Below are positions 56,241-64,000 of a stretch of 64,000 bases of DNA, one piece after another (position 1 is the stretch's first letter; each line of letters begins with the position of its first letter). The stretch comes from Firmicutes bacterium ADurb.Bin193 (GTDB lineage: Bacteria; Bacillota; Clostridia; Monoglobales; Firm-18). The notes under the pieces are model-generated. The model made no database searches. It saw only the letters and a list, made by a program, of their open reading frames with translations, and was not told the origin of the DNA. Where the stretch lies: assembly GCA_002070105.1 (NCBI GenBank), contig MWCQ01000003.1, forward strand, positions 62,001 to 126,000. Reading direction: 5' to 3'. The position numbers and the translations under genes are program-made.

Positions 56241-56684
56241 TTATCCGAAAAAGTAGTAGAAAAGCCCTACGGCGATTGATGCGATTGTACCGAATACGAT
56301 TACGGGGCCTGCGATTATAAACATTTTAGCTCCTATTCCCATGACATGTCCTTCTGTTTTAAACTCTATTGCGGGCGAAACAACGGCATTCGCAAAGCCG
56401 GTTATCGGAACTATCGTCCCCGCTCCGCCGTATTTTGCAAGCTTTTCGTAAAGACCAAGACCCGTGAAAAACGCACCGAGCCCAACCATTACAATCGGAA
56501 GAGCAGACTTTATGATTTCCTCGGAAACACCCCTATAACGCATATAGTCGGCTATACCCTCCGCAATCATACATATAAGCCCGCCAATTACAAACGCAAG
56601 AGCCGTGTCCCTTATTGTGTTTGATTTCGGAGATTTCTTTTCGATGTAATCGGTGTATTCCTGATTTGTATAGTCTTTTTTCAT
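56241..56684 (-). CDS. spoVAC: Stage V sporulation protein AC
   Basis: A 147-residue membrane protein with four hydrophobic segments, matching SpoVAC, a component of the forespore channel that moves dipicolinic acid (mechanosensitive in Bacillus). Visible are GGLICMIAEGIADYMRY, GLGAFFTGLGLYEKLAKY and the family block IVPITGFANAVVSPAIEF. spoVAD and spoVAE, usually next in the operon, are missing here; bofA follows instead. The start follows AAGGGAGAG. Confidence 0.93.
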   Translation of the reverse strand: MKKDYTNQEYTDYIEKKSPKSNTIRDTALAFVIGGLICMIAEGIADYMRYRGVSEEIIKSALPIVMVGLGAFFTGLGLYEKLAKYGGAGTIVPITGFANAVVSPAIEFKTEGHVMGIGAKMFIIAGPVIVFGTIASIAVGLFYYFFG

Positions 56685-56737
56685 AAATACTCTCCCTTTT
56701 ATCTTGGCAAAATTAGATTCTGACTAAATTTCAAAGA

Positions 56738-56767
56738 TATTATATTCAAATTGCGAATTTATATTCA
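56738..56767 (-). promoter_or_regulatory. Candidate forespore (sigma-F/G-type) promoter of spoVAC
   Basis: TGAATA (56762-56767), 17 bases, TATAATA (56738-56744) on the minus strand. TGAATA matches the sigma-G -35 and TATAATA is one base from CATAATA. The same bases give TTGAAT-18-TATAAT for sigma-A, so the assignment is open. Confidence 0.4.
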
Positions 56768-57484
56768 ATTTGACACGCTTATTTTTTTTCGCATTTCCAG
56801 CAAAACCCTTTTTTCTATTCTTGAAACCTGAACCTGTGAGATTCCCAGCATTGCGGCGACCTGCATCTGAGTTTTTTGCCTGAAATACCTTAATATTATT
56901 ATCTGGCGTTCTCGCGGCTTAAGTTCCGACAGCGCCTCTTTAAGCGCAAGGCGGTCGGTTATCTCCGCTTCCGCATCGATTTCGCCGTCAATTTTTTCGA
57001 TAAGCTCTCTGTCGTCGCCGCTTTGAACACCGCTGAGCGACTCCGGCGCACACGACGAATCCAAAGCCATAATAAGCTCGGTTTTATCCACTCCCAGAGT
57101 GTCTGCTATTTCATAAACCGAAGGCTCCCTGCCATGAGTTTTTATAAAATTTTCCCGCACAGCCTTTGCTTTTGCCGCAAGTTCCTTGAGGCTTCGGCTT
57201 ACCTTAATTATGCCGTCATCTCTGATAAACCGTTTTATCTCCCCCATTATCATCGGGACGGCATAGGTTGAAAACCTTACATTAAAGGAACGGTCGAATT
57301 TTTGAATCGCCTTTATAAGCCCTATACAGCCAATCTGAAACAAATCCTCCGCTTCGTGTCCCCTGCCCAAAAATCTTTTAACAATGCTCCATACAAGCCC
57401 CGTATTTTCCTCAACGACTATGGCCTGCGCCTCTTTGTTTCCTTTTTTTGCCAGCTCTATGTTAAAAAAAATATCCGTCTCCAT
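56765..57484 (-). CDS. sigF: Sporulation sigma factor sigma-F
   Basis: A 239-residue sigma-70 family factor without region 1. Region 2 shows GRGHEAEDLFQIGCIGLIKA and VRFSTYAVPMIMGEIKRFI, region 3 REPSVYEIADTLGV, and region 4 ends MLGISQVQVSRIEKRVL. The position after spoIIAA and spoIIAB identifies it as sigma-F, the first forespore factor, rather than sigma-G. The gap to spoIIAB is 41 bases. Confidence 0.96.
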   Translation of the reverse strand: METDIFFNIELAKKGNKEAQAIVVEENTGLVWSIVKRFLGRGHEAEDLFQIGCIGLIKAIQKFDRSFNVRFSTYAVPMIMGEIKRFIRDDGIIKVSRSLKELAAKAKAVRENFIKTHGREPSVYEIADTLGVDKTELIMALDSSCAPESLSGVQSGDDRELIEKIDGEIDAEAEITDRLALKEALSELKPRERQIIILRYFRQKTQMQVAAMLGISQVQVSRIEKRVLLEMRKKISVSN

Positions 57485-57525
57485 TTTAATGCTTTCCTTT
57501 CTTTAATGGTAAAAGCATATTTTGC

Positions 57526-57957
57526 TTACTCCTTGGGGGATATTCTTTTTTTCATTGTAACCGTAGTTCCGACGCCGAGTGCGGAGGTTACGGATACTTC
57601 GTCCATAAAAGTTTCCATAACCGTAAAGCCCATTCCGCTTCGTTCAAGCTCCGGACGGGAGGTGTAAAGCGGTTGGCGCGCCTTTTCTACATCGGCAATG
57701 CCGTGGCCGCTGTCGTTTACGGTGATTTCTATGGTGTTGTCAAGTATTTTACATTCAACCGTTATGTACCCTTTAAGATTTTCATAGCCGTGTACGATTG
57801 CGTTTGTAACCGCCTCCGACACCGCCGTTTTAATATCCGACATTTCCTCAACGGTTAGGTCAAGCTGGGCGGCAAAAGCGGCAACCGCCACTCTTGCAAA
57901 GCCCTCATTCGATGACTTGTTGGGAAAAATAATTTTCATCTCGTTTGAATACTGCAT
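57526..57957 (-). CDS. spoIIAB: Anti-sigma-F factor and serine kinase
   Basis: A 143-residue GHKL ATPase. The N box has [16 protein letters not shown], the G1 box DSGHGIADV, and the G2 box [14 protein letters not shown]. SpoIIAB binds sigma-F with ATP and phosphorylates SpoIIAA. The start codon overlaps the spoIIAA stop by one base. Confidence 0.97.
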   Translation of the reverse strand: MQYSNEMKIIFPNKSSNEGFARVAVAAFAAQLDLTVEEMSDIKTAVSEAVTNAIVHGYENLKGYITVECKILDNTIEITVNDSGHGIADVEKARQPLYTSRPELERSGMGFTVMETFMDEVSVTSALGVGTTVTMKKRISPKE

Positions 57958-58292
57958 CAGCTCACTCCCCCTACCGCTTCTTTTTCACTATTGTAAATCG
58001 AAATAATCTTTTTTATTCCCGACATTGACAAAAGCTTGTCCAGCCTGGGCGATATTCCAAAGACTCCCACGCTTCCGCCGAGGGTCTGCATAAGCTTGTA
58101 ACGACCCATAAGCGTGCCTATGCCTGAGCTGTCCATAAAGCCCACACCCGTAAAATCAAAAATAATCTTTCTGACATCACCGACCATAACCGCGCCGTCC
58201 ACAGCCTCGCGTATCTTTGTCGCATAGTGATGGTCAAGCTCTCCGTCAAGTCGGACAATTAAAATCCCGCCCGTTTTTTCCAGTTTCATCAT
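57957..58292 (-). CDS. spoIIAA: Anti-anti-sigma-F factor
   Basis: A 111-residue STAS protein. The phosphorylation motif is [15 protein letters not shown], with Ser56 the likely target. The unphosphorylated form releases sigma-F from SpoIIAB. GAGAGGTGG lies before the start; ATG 58292 or the next ATG at 58289 may be used. Only 17 bases separate it from the ABC transporter ATPase gene, so the sigma-H/Spo0A-type promoter expected for spoIIA must lie inside that gene or be absent. Confidence 0.96.
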   Translation of the reverse strand: MMKLEKTGGILIVRLDGELDHHYATKIREAVDGAVMVGDVRKIIFDFTGVGFMDSSGIGTLMGRYKLMQTLGGSVGVFGISPRLDKLLSMSGIKKIISIYNSEKEAVGGVS

Positions 58293-58309
58293 ACCACCTC
58301 TCGCGGATA

Positions 58310-59077
58310 TTATACCCCACGAGAATTAAAATAATTGTCGTTTTTTAGTATGTCCAATATTTTTCTTTTGTATTCAACAAATCGCTCGTCCGTAATAAAT
58401 GATGTATCCCTCGGCTTTTTTACATCTATTTTTATCTCGCTTGTAATCCGTCCCGGATTCCCCGTCATTATATAAACCCTGTCGGACAGAAAAACAGCTT
58501 CGTCTATGTCGTGCGTTATAAAGAGCGCAGAAAGCCCAAGCTCGTCCGAAACATCAAGGTACCAGCTTTGCATCTTTGCCCTTGTTATCGCATCGAGCGC
58601 AGAAAAAGGCTCGTCCAGCAAAATAACCTCTTTTTCAAAAAGATAGGTGCGCAAAAGCGCCGCCCTCTGCCTCATTCCTCCCGAAAGGCGGTTCGGGTAT
58701 GTGCTTTCATACCCGCTTATTCCGAAGCGGGCGGCATATTTTTGCGCTTTTTCCCGCGCCGATTTTTTCGGCTCGCCCCGTATTACAAGGGGGAGGGCAA
58801 CATTGTCTATGACCGTTTTGAAGGGAAGAAGAAGGTCCTTTTGCTGCATATAGCTAACCTCGCCCGCCCGCGCGGTTATATCCCTGCCGTTTAGCATAAC
58901 CCTTCCGCCGTCGGGCGCCAAAGTACCCGACAGGACATTAAAAAGCGTGCTTTTACCCACACCGCTTGCGCCTACAAGGCAGACAAGCTCTCTTTTTTTA
59001 AGATAAAGCGATACATCTTCGATAACCGGCTTGCCGAAATAGTTTACGGTTATACTCTCTGCGGTCAGTATGCTCAA
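58310..59077 (-). CDS. ABC transporter ATPase, thiamine precursor (HMP-type) uptake
   Basis: A 255-residue ATPase: Walker A GASGVGKSTLF, Q loop YMQQKDLLLPF, signature RLSGGMRQRAALLR, Walker B VILLDEPFSALD, H loop LFITHDIDEAVFL. The C-terminal line NPGRITSEIKIDVKKPRD is typical of the NitT/TauT/ThiZ group. TTG 59077, six bases after AGGGGGAG, is the likely start; an ATG at 59107 would abut the preceding stop but lacks a ribosome site. It is last in the TPP-riboswitch operon. Confidence 0.92.
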   Translation of the reverse strand: MSILTAESITVNYFGKPVIEDVSLYLKKRELVCLVGASGVGKSTLFNVLSGTLAPDGGRVMLNGRDITARAGEVSYMQQKDLLLPFKTVIDNVALPLVIRGEPKKSAREKAQKYAARFGISGYESTYPNRLSGGMRQRAALLRTYLFEKEVILLDEPFSALDAITRAKMQSWYLDVSDELGLSALFITHDIDEAVFLSDRVYIMTGNPGRITSEIKIDVKKPRDTSFITDERFVEYKRKILDILKNDNYFNSRGV

Positions 59078-59107
59078 GTATAACTCCCCCTTTTTGCATA
59101 TAGCCAT

Positions 59108-60088
59108 TTATTTTAAATACTCATTTGTAAAGCCTGCTGTTCCGAGTAATTTTTTAGTAAGCCCCCGCTCAAAAAGCCAGGTGTAAAAGCCGCTCCATCT
59201 TTCGGGGTCTATAACGCCCCATTTTTCAGCCTCGGCAATATACTCGCCGCTTAAAAACTCCTGACTTTTAATTGCGATCTCCAAATCCGTTTCAGGTGCG
59301 TTTCTGACAAGACACTCTGCCGCCTCCTTGGGATTCGCAACCGCGTATTCATACCCCTTTGCCGTGGCGGCAAGGAATTTTTTAGCCGTTTCACCGTTGT
59401 TTTTTAGAAAATCGTTACCCGAAATCAGTATGGGTGTGTAAAAATCAAGCACGGGATTTATGCTTCTGAAATCAAAGTAGTTTGTGTCAAGCCCCTTAAC
59501 CTCTGCCGCAACGCCGTCCCAGCCGTAGTATATCCACACCGCATCGACATTTGTCTGCAAAGCCGTAATGACATCCGTAACGGTGGAAGGAATCATTTTA
59601 ACCTTGTCAAAGCTTCCGCCGTCGCTTTCAATCACGCTTTTCAGTATTGCCTTTTCAACGGGCATATCCCATGTCGCATATTTTTTCCCCTCAAGCCCCT
59701 TCGGACTTGTTATCCCCTTATCCTTAAGAGAGATAATTCCGGAAGTGTTGTGCTGCAGAATTGCCGCGACCGCCGTTACGGGCATGGGCTCGTCCGCATC
59801 AAGCGCAAAGGCAATTTCCTCCTGAAAGCTTACGCCGAAATCCGCCTTTCCGCCCGCAACTAAAGCTACCGCGCCGTCCTCGGGAGGCTGGATAATTTCA
59901 ACATCAAGCCCCACCTCCGCATAATAGCCCAAATCCTTTGCAAGATACATTCCCGTGTGGTTGGTGTTGGGAATCCAGTCCAAAACAACCGTAACCTTTT
60001 TAAGCTCCGGATTTTCGGGGGGCTTGACAACAAAACAGCCCGAAAGTGCAAAACAAAGTGTCACAAACAGCAATAAAAATCTTTTCAT
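59108..60088 (-). CDS. Substrate-binding lipoprotein, thiamine precursor (NMT1/THI5-like)
   Basis: A 326-residue lipoprotein with lipobox ALSGC. The mature part starts with the NMT1/THI5-like signature VVLDWIPNTNHTGMYLAKDLGYY and has FGVSFQEEIAFALD. ThiY-type proteins bind formylaminopyrimidine or HMP-related pyrimidines; the thiamine link is strengthened by the riboswitch. The start follows GGGAGG. One base separates it from the permease stop. Confidence 0.94.
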   Translation of the reverse strand: MKRFLLLFVTLCFALSGCFVVKPPENPELKKVTVVLDWIPNTNHTGMYLAKDLGYYAEVGLDVEIIQPPEDGAVALVAGGKADFGVSFQEEIAFALDADEPMPVTAVAAILQHNTSGIISLKDKGITSPKGLEGKKYATWDMPVEKAILKSVIESDGGSFDKVKMIPSTVTDVITALQTNVDAVWIYYGWDGVAAEVKGLDTNYFDFRSINPVLDFYTPILISGNDFLKNNGETAKKFLAATAKGYEYAVANPKEAAECLVRNAPETDLEIAIKSQEFLSGEYIAEAEKWGVIDPERWSGFYTWLFERGLTKKLLGTAGFTNEYLK

Positions 60089-60089
60089 T

Positions 60090-60851
60090 TTAATTATCCT
60101 CCCAGGGCATAGAATATTTTTGTATTGTTTTTACAAGCCTTATAAGAACAAGGCTTAAAATGCTTACCAAAACTATAACCGCGAACATTTTGTCATAGGC
60201 GTATGATTTCCTCACCCTTGTCATGTATACGCCAAGACCCTCGTTTCCGCCGAGCCATTCGGATATAACCGCCCCGACGACCGCATAGGAGGCGGAAATT
60301 TTCAGTCCCGCAAAAAACCCGCCGAGCGATGAGGGAAGCTTAATATGAGTATAAATCTGAAGCCTTGAAGCTCCCATTGCCCGAAGAAGGGTTAACGCAT
60401 CCTCGTCAGCACTTTTGAAGCCGTCAAGAAGCCCCACCGCAACGGGAAAAAAGCACATCAGCGCAACAAGCGTAATCTTCGGCGCAATTCCGTAGCCCAT
60501 CCAAAGCACCAAAAGCGGCGCAATCGCCACAATGGGCACGGTTTGAGATATTATGAGCAGCGGATAAACCGACCTGTAAAAAAATATGAACCTGTCCATT
60601 AAGACGGCTATTAAAAAAGCCGCGGCAACACCTATCAAAAGTCCCGAAAGCCCCTCAAACAGCGTAATCCATGTATGCCCCGCAAGCTCGGGCGCGGAGA
60701 TAAGCAGAGCCGAAATAACCCTTGTCGGCGAGGGAAGAAGATACCCGGGCACAAGCCCCGACGACGATACAGCCTGCCACACCGCAAGCAAAAGCAGGCA
60801 TAAAGATGCGGGATAGATATTAGCTATGATGCTTTCGTACCTTTTTTTCAA
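60090..60851 (-). CDS. ABC transporter permease, thiamine precursor uptake
   Basis: A 253-residue permease of the BPD type with about six membrane helices. The ATPase-contact (EAA-like) loop reads LLRAMGASRLQIYTHIKLPSS, and GLKISASYAVVGAVISEWLGG is typical of the NitT/TauT/ThiX branch. The start is TTG 60851, nine bases after GGGAG, overlapping the upstream gene by 32 bases, which suggests coupling. Confidence 0.93.
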   Translation of the reverse strand: MKKRYESIIANIYPASLCLLLLAVWQAVSSSGLVPGYLLPSPTRVISALLISAPELAGHTWITLFEGLSGLLIGVAAAFLIAVLMDRFIFFYRSVYPLLIISQTVPIVAIAPLLVLWMGYGIAPKITLVALMCFFPVAVGLLDGFKSADEDALTLLRAMGASRLQIYTHIKLPSSLGGFFAGLKISASYAVVGAVISEWLGGNEGLGVYMTRVRKSYAYDKMFAVIVLVSILSLVLIRLVKTIQKYSMPWEDN

Positions 60852-61113
60852 TGCTCCACACTCCCTTCGGATTATACGCTATTTTTACATAGCTCATTAC
60901 GGACGGAGCCCCCTCTTCGATACATATAAGCTGGCATTTTTTCACAATCTCCATAAGGGTATCAAAATCCCCCTCTACGGTTGTTTCGAAGGGCCCGACA
61001 AAAACCTCAAGCCCGGTCGATTTAATATAGGCTATAACCTTGTCCACAATACGGATAATCTCCTCACCCTGCACTGCGGGAAGAACCTGTATGGCAATGC
61101 TTGCCTCAACCAT
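60820..61113 (-). CDS. Thiamine-binding / MTH1187-YkoF-family protein
   Basis: A 97-residue protein of the DUF77 (MTH1187, thiamine-binding) family: VEASIAIQVLPAVQGEEIIRI, then GPFETTVEGDFDTLMEIV. Relatives such as YkoF bind thiamine or its pyrimidine in the cytoplasm. The ATG at 61113 follows GGAGGTG; the frame runs upstream to 61197, over non-conserved sequence next to the riboswitch terminator. It is the first gene of the operon. Confidence 0.9.
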   Translation of the reverse strand: MVEASIAIQVLPAVQGEEIIRIVDKVIAYIKSTGLEVFVGPFETTVEGDFDTLMEIVKKCQLICIEEGAPSVMSYVKIAYNPKGVWSIEKKVRKHHS

Positions 61114-61198
61114 TTTTTCACCTCCTGCTCCTTGCGGCATTATATTGAAATTCCCATAAATCCCGCAATTATTTTTTGTGATTAATAATTCAAACAAA

Positions 61199-61227
61199 AA
61201 ACCATATGCGGTTAGCGTATATGGTTT
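61199..61227 (-). terminator. Riboswitch-linked intrinsic terminator
   Basis: AAACCATAT and ATATGGTTT pair, with inner GC pairs, and on the minus strand a T-run (TTTTTTGTTTG) follows. It lies between the TPP aptamer and the first gene, as expected for transcriptional control. Confidence 0.8.
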
Positions 61228-61248
61228 AATAAGCTTAATAAGCTGATT

Positions 61249-61330
61249 ATTATCCCTACGCCGGCATTATCCGTATCAGGTTCGCGGGTCGAAGCGTGCG
61301 CTTCCTCTCAGCCATCTTAGGCTCCCCGTT
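61249..61330 (-). promoter_or_regulatory. TPP riboswitch (THI element)
   Basis: On the minus strand: GGGGAGCC, GGCTGAGAGG, GACCCGCGAACCTGATACGG, then TAATGCCGGCGTAGGGA, the conserved order of the thiamine pyrophosphate aptamer. High TPP should favour the downstream terminator and stop expression of the transporter genes, possibly lowering read-through into spoIIA too. Confidence 0.97.
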
Positions 61331-61371
61331 TTTATTCTGTTAAACCCGCCGCACATTATTGCGGTATATAT

Positions 61372-61400
61372 ATGTTAGCATTAATTTATATTTTTGTCAA
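61372..61400 (-). promoter_or_regulatory. Sigma-A promoter of the thiamine transporter operon
   Basis: TTGACA (61395-61400), 17 bases, TAACAT (61372-61377) on the minus strand; the -35 lies in the last codons of cwlD. Confidence 0.7.
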
Positions 61401-62102
61401 ATATAACTTAAAGCCCTCGTATATATGCTGTGCAAGCCGTTTTTGATACTCCTCCTGGCAAAGCAGGGCCTCCTCCTCCGGGTTTGACAAAAATCCGCAC
61501 TCAACCATTACCGCAGTCCACACCGTGTTTTTAAAGATATAAACACTCGCCGGCGCTCTTTTTGCTACTCTTGTGTTGCCGTCGTTAAGCCCGTCAATCA
61601 GCGCCTGCTGTATACATTCACCTAAAATTTTGCTTCTGTCGTTGCCTGCGTAAAAAACCTGAGCGCCCCTGTATTTGCTTTGTTCGAATTTATTCATATG
61701 TATGCTTATAAACGCCATTGCTCCGCTTTCGTTCAAAATTTTTTTGCGGTACTCAAGGTCAGACCTTTTTTGAACCCTTATTCTTGAGCTCTCGGTTGTG
61801 TGGAGGGATTTATCCTCAGTTCGGGTCATAATTACATTCATTCCGTCAGCCTCGGCAATTTCCTTTAAGAAAAAAGCAACGGACAGGTTTAAATCCTTTT
61901 CCAAAACGCCGCTTTCTCCCTGTGAGCCTCCGTCCAGTCCGCCGTGCCCCGCATCGATTACCAGTGTATTTGTTGCAAAGGGAATGCTTGCGGGCGCAAC
62001 GGTGGTCAGTGCGACATAGGTCATCCACATGACGGAAAGAAAAAGACACCCGATCATAATATCAGTCTTTTTCCAAACCATAAACACAAAAAACCACCCC
62101 AT
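61386..62102 (-). CDS. cwlD: N-acetylmuramoyl-L-alanine amidase, CwlD-like
   Basis: A 238-residue zinc amidase (Amidase_3). A membrane helix near the N terminus (about 12-40) is followed by VIDAGHGGLDGGSQG (zinc His), EKDLNLSVAFFLKE, FISIHMNKF (zinc His) and the catalytic Glu in VMVECGFLSNPEE. In Bacillus, CwlD removes stem peptides so that spore-cortex muramic-delta-lactam can form. The size, the N-terminal anchor and nearby sporulation genes favour CwlD over other amidases. Confidence 0.87.
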   Translation of the reverse strand: MGWFFVFMVWKKTDIMIGCLFLSVMWMTYVALTTVAPASIPFATNTLVIDAGHGGLDGGSQGESGVLEKDLNLSVAFFLKEIAEADGMNVIMTRTEDKSLHTTESSRIRVQKRSDLEYRKKILNESGAMAFISIHMNKFEQSKYRGAQVFYAGNDRSKILGECIQQALIDGLNDGNTRVAKRAPASVYIFKNTVWTAVMVECGFLSNPEEEALLCQEEYQKRLAQHIYEGFKLYLTKI

Positions 62103-62229
62103 AACATTGTATGAGGCGGTCTTACGCTTTATTCTTTTATGTTTTTTCGTCTGTTTTTATGTCAATAATCGAAAAAACCGACAACAGCAATGCAAATGCT
62201 TCTCGTAAAACAGACTTTTGCACTCTTTA

Positions 62230-63240
62230 TTATTCAAGGCCGTTTGGGTTCATGCTCTGCCAACGCCACGAATCCTCGCACATTTGCTTTAACCCGCGCT
62301 CAGCCTTCCAGCCAAGCTCTAAAAGCGCCTTGCTTGCATCAGCATAGCACTGCGCAATGTCACCCGCGCGGGGGCTTACAATCCTGTAAGGTATCTTTTT
62401 TTTGCAGACTTCCTCCATTGTATGAAGAATCTCCAAAACCGAGTAGCCTATGCCCGTACCGAGGTTGTAGATATGCACACCGGGTATCCCTGTCTTTTTT
62501 TCGAGCGCCTTTATATGTCCGATTGCAAGGTCAACCACATGGATATAATCACGCACTCCCGTTCCGTCCCTTGTGGGATAGGTGTCCCCGAAAACCCTGA
62601 GGTAGTCAAGCTTCCCTATTGCCACCTGGGTTATATACGGCATTAGATTGTTGGGTATTCCCCTCGGATTTTCGCCCAGCCTTCCGCTTATGTGCGCGCC
62701 GATGGGGTTGAAATAGCGAAGGATTGATACGGAAAACCTGTTGTCCGAAACAAATAAATCCTTTAATATGTTTTCAATCATAAGCTTTGTTCCGCCGTAC
62801 GGGTTTGTGGCGGAAAGCGGAAAATCCTCGGATATCGGCACGGTTTTAACATCGCCGTACACTGTTGCGGAGGAGGAAAACACAATATTTCTCACTTCGT
62901 ATTTTTCCATAAGCCGAAGCAAATTAAGGGTGCCGCAAATATTGTTGGTATAATATTTAACAGGCATTTCAACCGACTCGCCCACTGCCTTAAGCCCTGC
63001 AAAATGTACAACCGAGTCAAATTTGTTGTCCTCAAATATCTGCTCCAATCCGTCGGCGTCGAGCATATCGCATTTGTAAAACTTAAAATCCTTGCCCGTA
63101 ATGCTCTTAACGATATCCACAACCTTTTCGCTTGAGTTTACAAGGCTGTCAAAAACGACAAGCTCATAGCCCCTCTCCAAAAGCTCTATACAGGTATGGC
63201 TTCCGATATAGCCCGTACCGCCCGTTACTAATACTTTCAA
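62230..63240 (-). CDS. galE: UDP-glucose 4-epimerase
   Basis: A 336-residue short-chain dehydrogenase-type epimerase. NAD loop VTGGTGYIGSHTCIELL, catalytic Ser region VFSSSATVYGD, YxxxK in NPYGGTKLMIENIL, and the substrate region YFNPIGAH. It interconverts UDP-glucose and UDP-galactose (or the N-acetyl forms). No other gal genes are adjacent. The 127-base gap to cwlD holds nothing I can assign. Confidence 0.95.
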   Translation of the reverse strand: MKVLVTGGTGYIGSHTCIELLERGYELVVFDSLVNSSEKVVDIVKSITGKDFKFYKCDMLDADGLEQIFEDNKFDSVVHFAGLKAVGESVEMPVKYYTNNICGTLNLLRLMEKYEVRNIVFSSSATVYGDVKTVPISEDFPLSATNPYGGTKLMIENILKDLFVSDNRFSVSILRYFNPIGAHISGRLGENPRGIPNNLMPYITQVAIGKLDYLRVFGDTYPTRDGTGVRDYIHVVDLAIGHIKALEKKTGIPGVHIYNLGTGIGYSVLEILHTMEEVCKKKIPYRIVSPRAGDIAQCYADASKALLELGWKAERGLKQMCEDSWRWQSMNPNGLE

Positions 63241-63263
63241 TATATTATCCTCCCCGTGTCCTT

Positions 63264-63791
63264 TTATTCTTTTGAGCTTTTTTGCTCATTCATCTGCTTT
63301 TTCAGCGCCGCAAGCCTGTCTAAAACCGAAAAGTTTTTCCACCCCATAAGATAAGCTATCATAACCGTAAGCGGCGCTGCCATGCCCGACAAAATAATTT
63401 CGGCAACGCTTATATCTTCGGTTTTTTTATAAAATCCCAAAAACGGCATATACCAGATTCTTATTATAAAGTCGAAAAGGGGATTATTTAATAACCTGAC
63501 TGCGGCAATGCAAGCAAAGATAAGGCACACCCCTACCAAAACGGACGAGGACTTCACTACTCGAAGCAGGCTTGGCTTTACCTGACTGAAGCTTTTCCCT
63601 TCGCTTCGACCCCAGTTCCAGCCCTCCGAATAAAATAGGCTGCAATAAAAAACCGCCGTAACAACCGAAAAAGCGACAAATCCCCATTTTCTTATCACCC
63701 AACCCAACGCAATCATAAAAAAGAAGGTAATCGCAATTCCCGTAATATGAAGCCCCGTAAGCCTTAATGCTTTTTTCATAAGCATACCCAT
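63264..63791 (-). CDS. Membrane protein, unknown function
   Basis: A 175-residue protein with about four membrane segments (near 10-30, 35-55, 82-103 and 128-148) and a charged, Lys-rich C-terminal tail. I do not recognise the family. ATG 63791 follows GGTGATAAA; an internal ATG (MKKALRL) four codons on is equally likely. It lies 23 bases before galE on the same strand and may be co-transcribed. Confidence 0.7.
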   Translation of the reverse strand: MGMLMKKALRLTGLHITGIAITFFFMIALGWVIRKWGFVAFSVVTAVFYCSLFYSEGWNWGRSEGKSFSQVKPSLLRVVKSSSVLVGVCLIFACIAAVRLLNNPLFDFIIRIWYMPFLGFYKKTEDISVAEIILSGMAAPLTVMIAYLMGWKNFSVLDRLAALKKQMNEQKSSKE

Positions 63792-63837
63792 TTTATCACC
63801 TTCCGTAATCCTATGCGTTTATAGCCGAGTTTATTCG

Positions 63838-64000
63838 TTAAATATCCGCAAACCTTTTGATAAGGCTTTCTATCTGACCCTCACGGCGACTTCCCGACCA
63901 GTTTATGTTCCCCTTTGCGAAAACGATTCCGCCCTTTTCCTTAATAATCCTTGCCATCTGCCCCGTCGCATTGCTTCCGCCCATCCATGAAAACGGGAAA
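63838..64000 (-). CDS. Flavodoxin-like protein, C-terminal end only
   Basis: The last 54 codons of a minus-strand gene that begins beyond the window. The visible piece has FSWMGGSNATGQMARIIKE, then GGIVFAKGNINWSG and a final helix. A Gly- and Thr-containing turn followed by an amphipathic helix and a strand fits the end of a flavodoxin-fold protein, but the flavin-binding loop is outside the window. Stop TAA at 63838-63840. Confidence 0.5.
   Translation of the reverse strand, partial: FPFSWMGGSNATGQMARIIKEKGGIVFAKGNINWSGSRREGQIESLIKRFADI

Noticed and set aside
58308-58313. TATAAT just before spoIIAA as a -10 element
   Set aside because: It is formed by the last codons and stop of the ATPase gene, has no good -35, and lies too near the spoIIAA start.

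Overview
The window comes from a spore-forming, Gram-positive anaerobe of the class Clostridia. The evidence is a spoIIAA-spoIIAB-sigF operon with spoVAC, bofA and a cwlD-like amidase, a dnaG-rpoD pair, a class A RNase P RNA, an oxygen-sensitive class I fumarase in two subunits, a class II glycyl-tRNA synthetase of the single-chain type, consensus sigma-A promoters with 17-base spacers, and many TTG or GTG starts behind strong AGGAG ribosome sites. No plasmid, phage or conjugation gene is present, so this reads as chromosome.

Bases 1-10200, plus strand: the end of a protein O-mannosyltransferase-type glycosyltransferase, fumarase alpha subunit, hibernation factor hpf, a small MITE-like element, a flavoprotein, a dGTPase-like HD hydrolase, dnaG, rpoD, trmK, a Nif3-like gene and rnpB. 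The rnpB 5' strand overlaps the end of the Nif3-like gene. Bases 10200-17450, minus strand: a repeat-rich secreted protein, a two-component system, folC and valS. A divergent iron alcohol dehydrogenase gene follows.

Bases 18800-44850, minus strand: a 26-kb accessory block for complex glycans. It encodes GH30, GH106-like and GH2 enzymes without signal peptides, a sulfatase, two sugar isomerase-like proteins, two Gfo/Idh/MocA dehydrogenases, deoC and a eukaryotic-type hexokinase. With these are exported mosaic proteins assembled from BNR beta-propellers, copper-amine-oxidase-N-type domains, discoidin (F5/8 C) domains, Pro-Thr linkers and an unnamed C-terminal module. Near-identical DNA blocks and one collapsed gene show that these exported genes have been exchanging domains recently. 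No transporter or regulator of the glycan system lies in the window.

Bases 44850-64000: a 1.1-kb gene-free hairpin-rich stretch, tRNA-Pro, glyS, an aldo-keto reductase, a small lipoprotein, an NlpC/P60 hydrolase, purA, a DUF1858 protein, fumarase beta subunit (50 kb from alpha), a HAD hydrolase, a divergent hisB-like gene, hisD, two perfect DnaA boxes upstream of the hisD promoter, bofA, spoVAC and the spoIIA operon. The spoIIA operon directly follows a thiamine-precursor ABC transporter operon that has a TPP riboswitch. cwlD, galE, a membrane protein and the end of a flavodoxin-like gene close the window.
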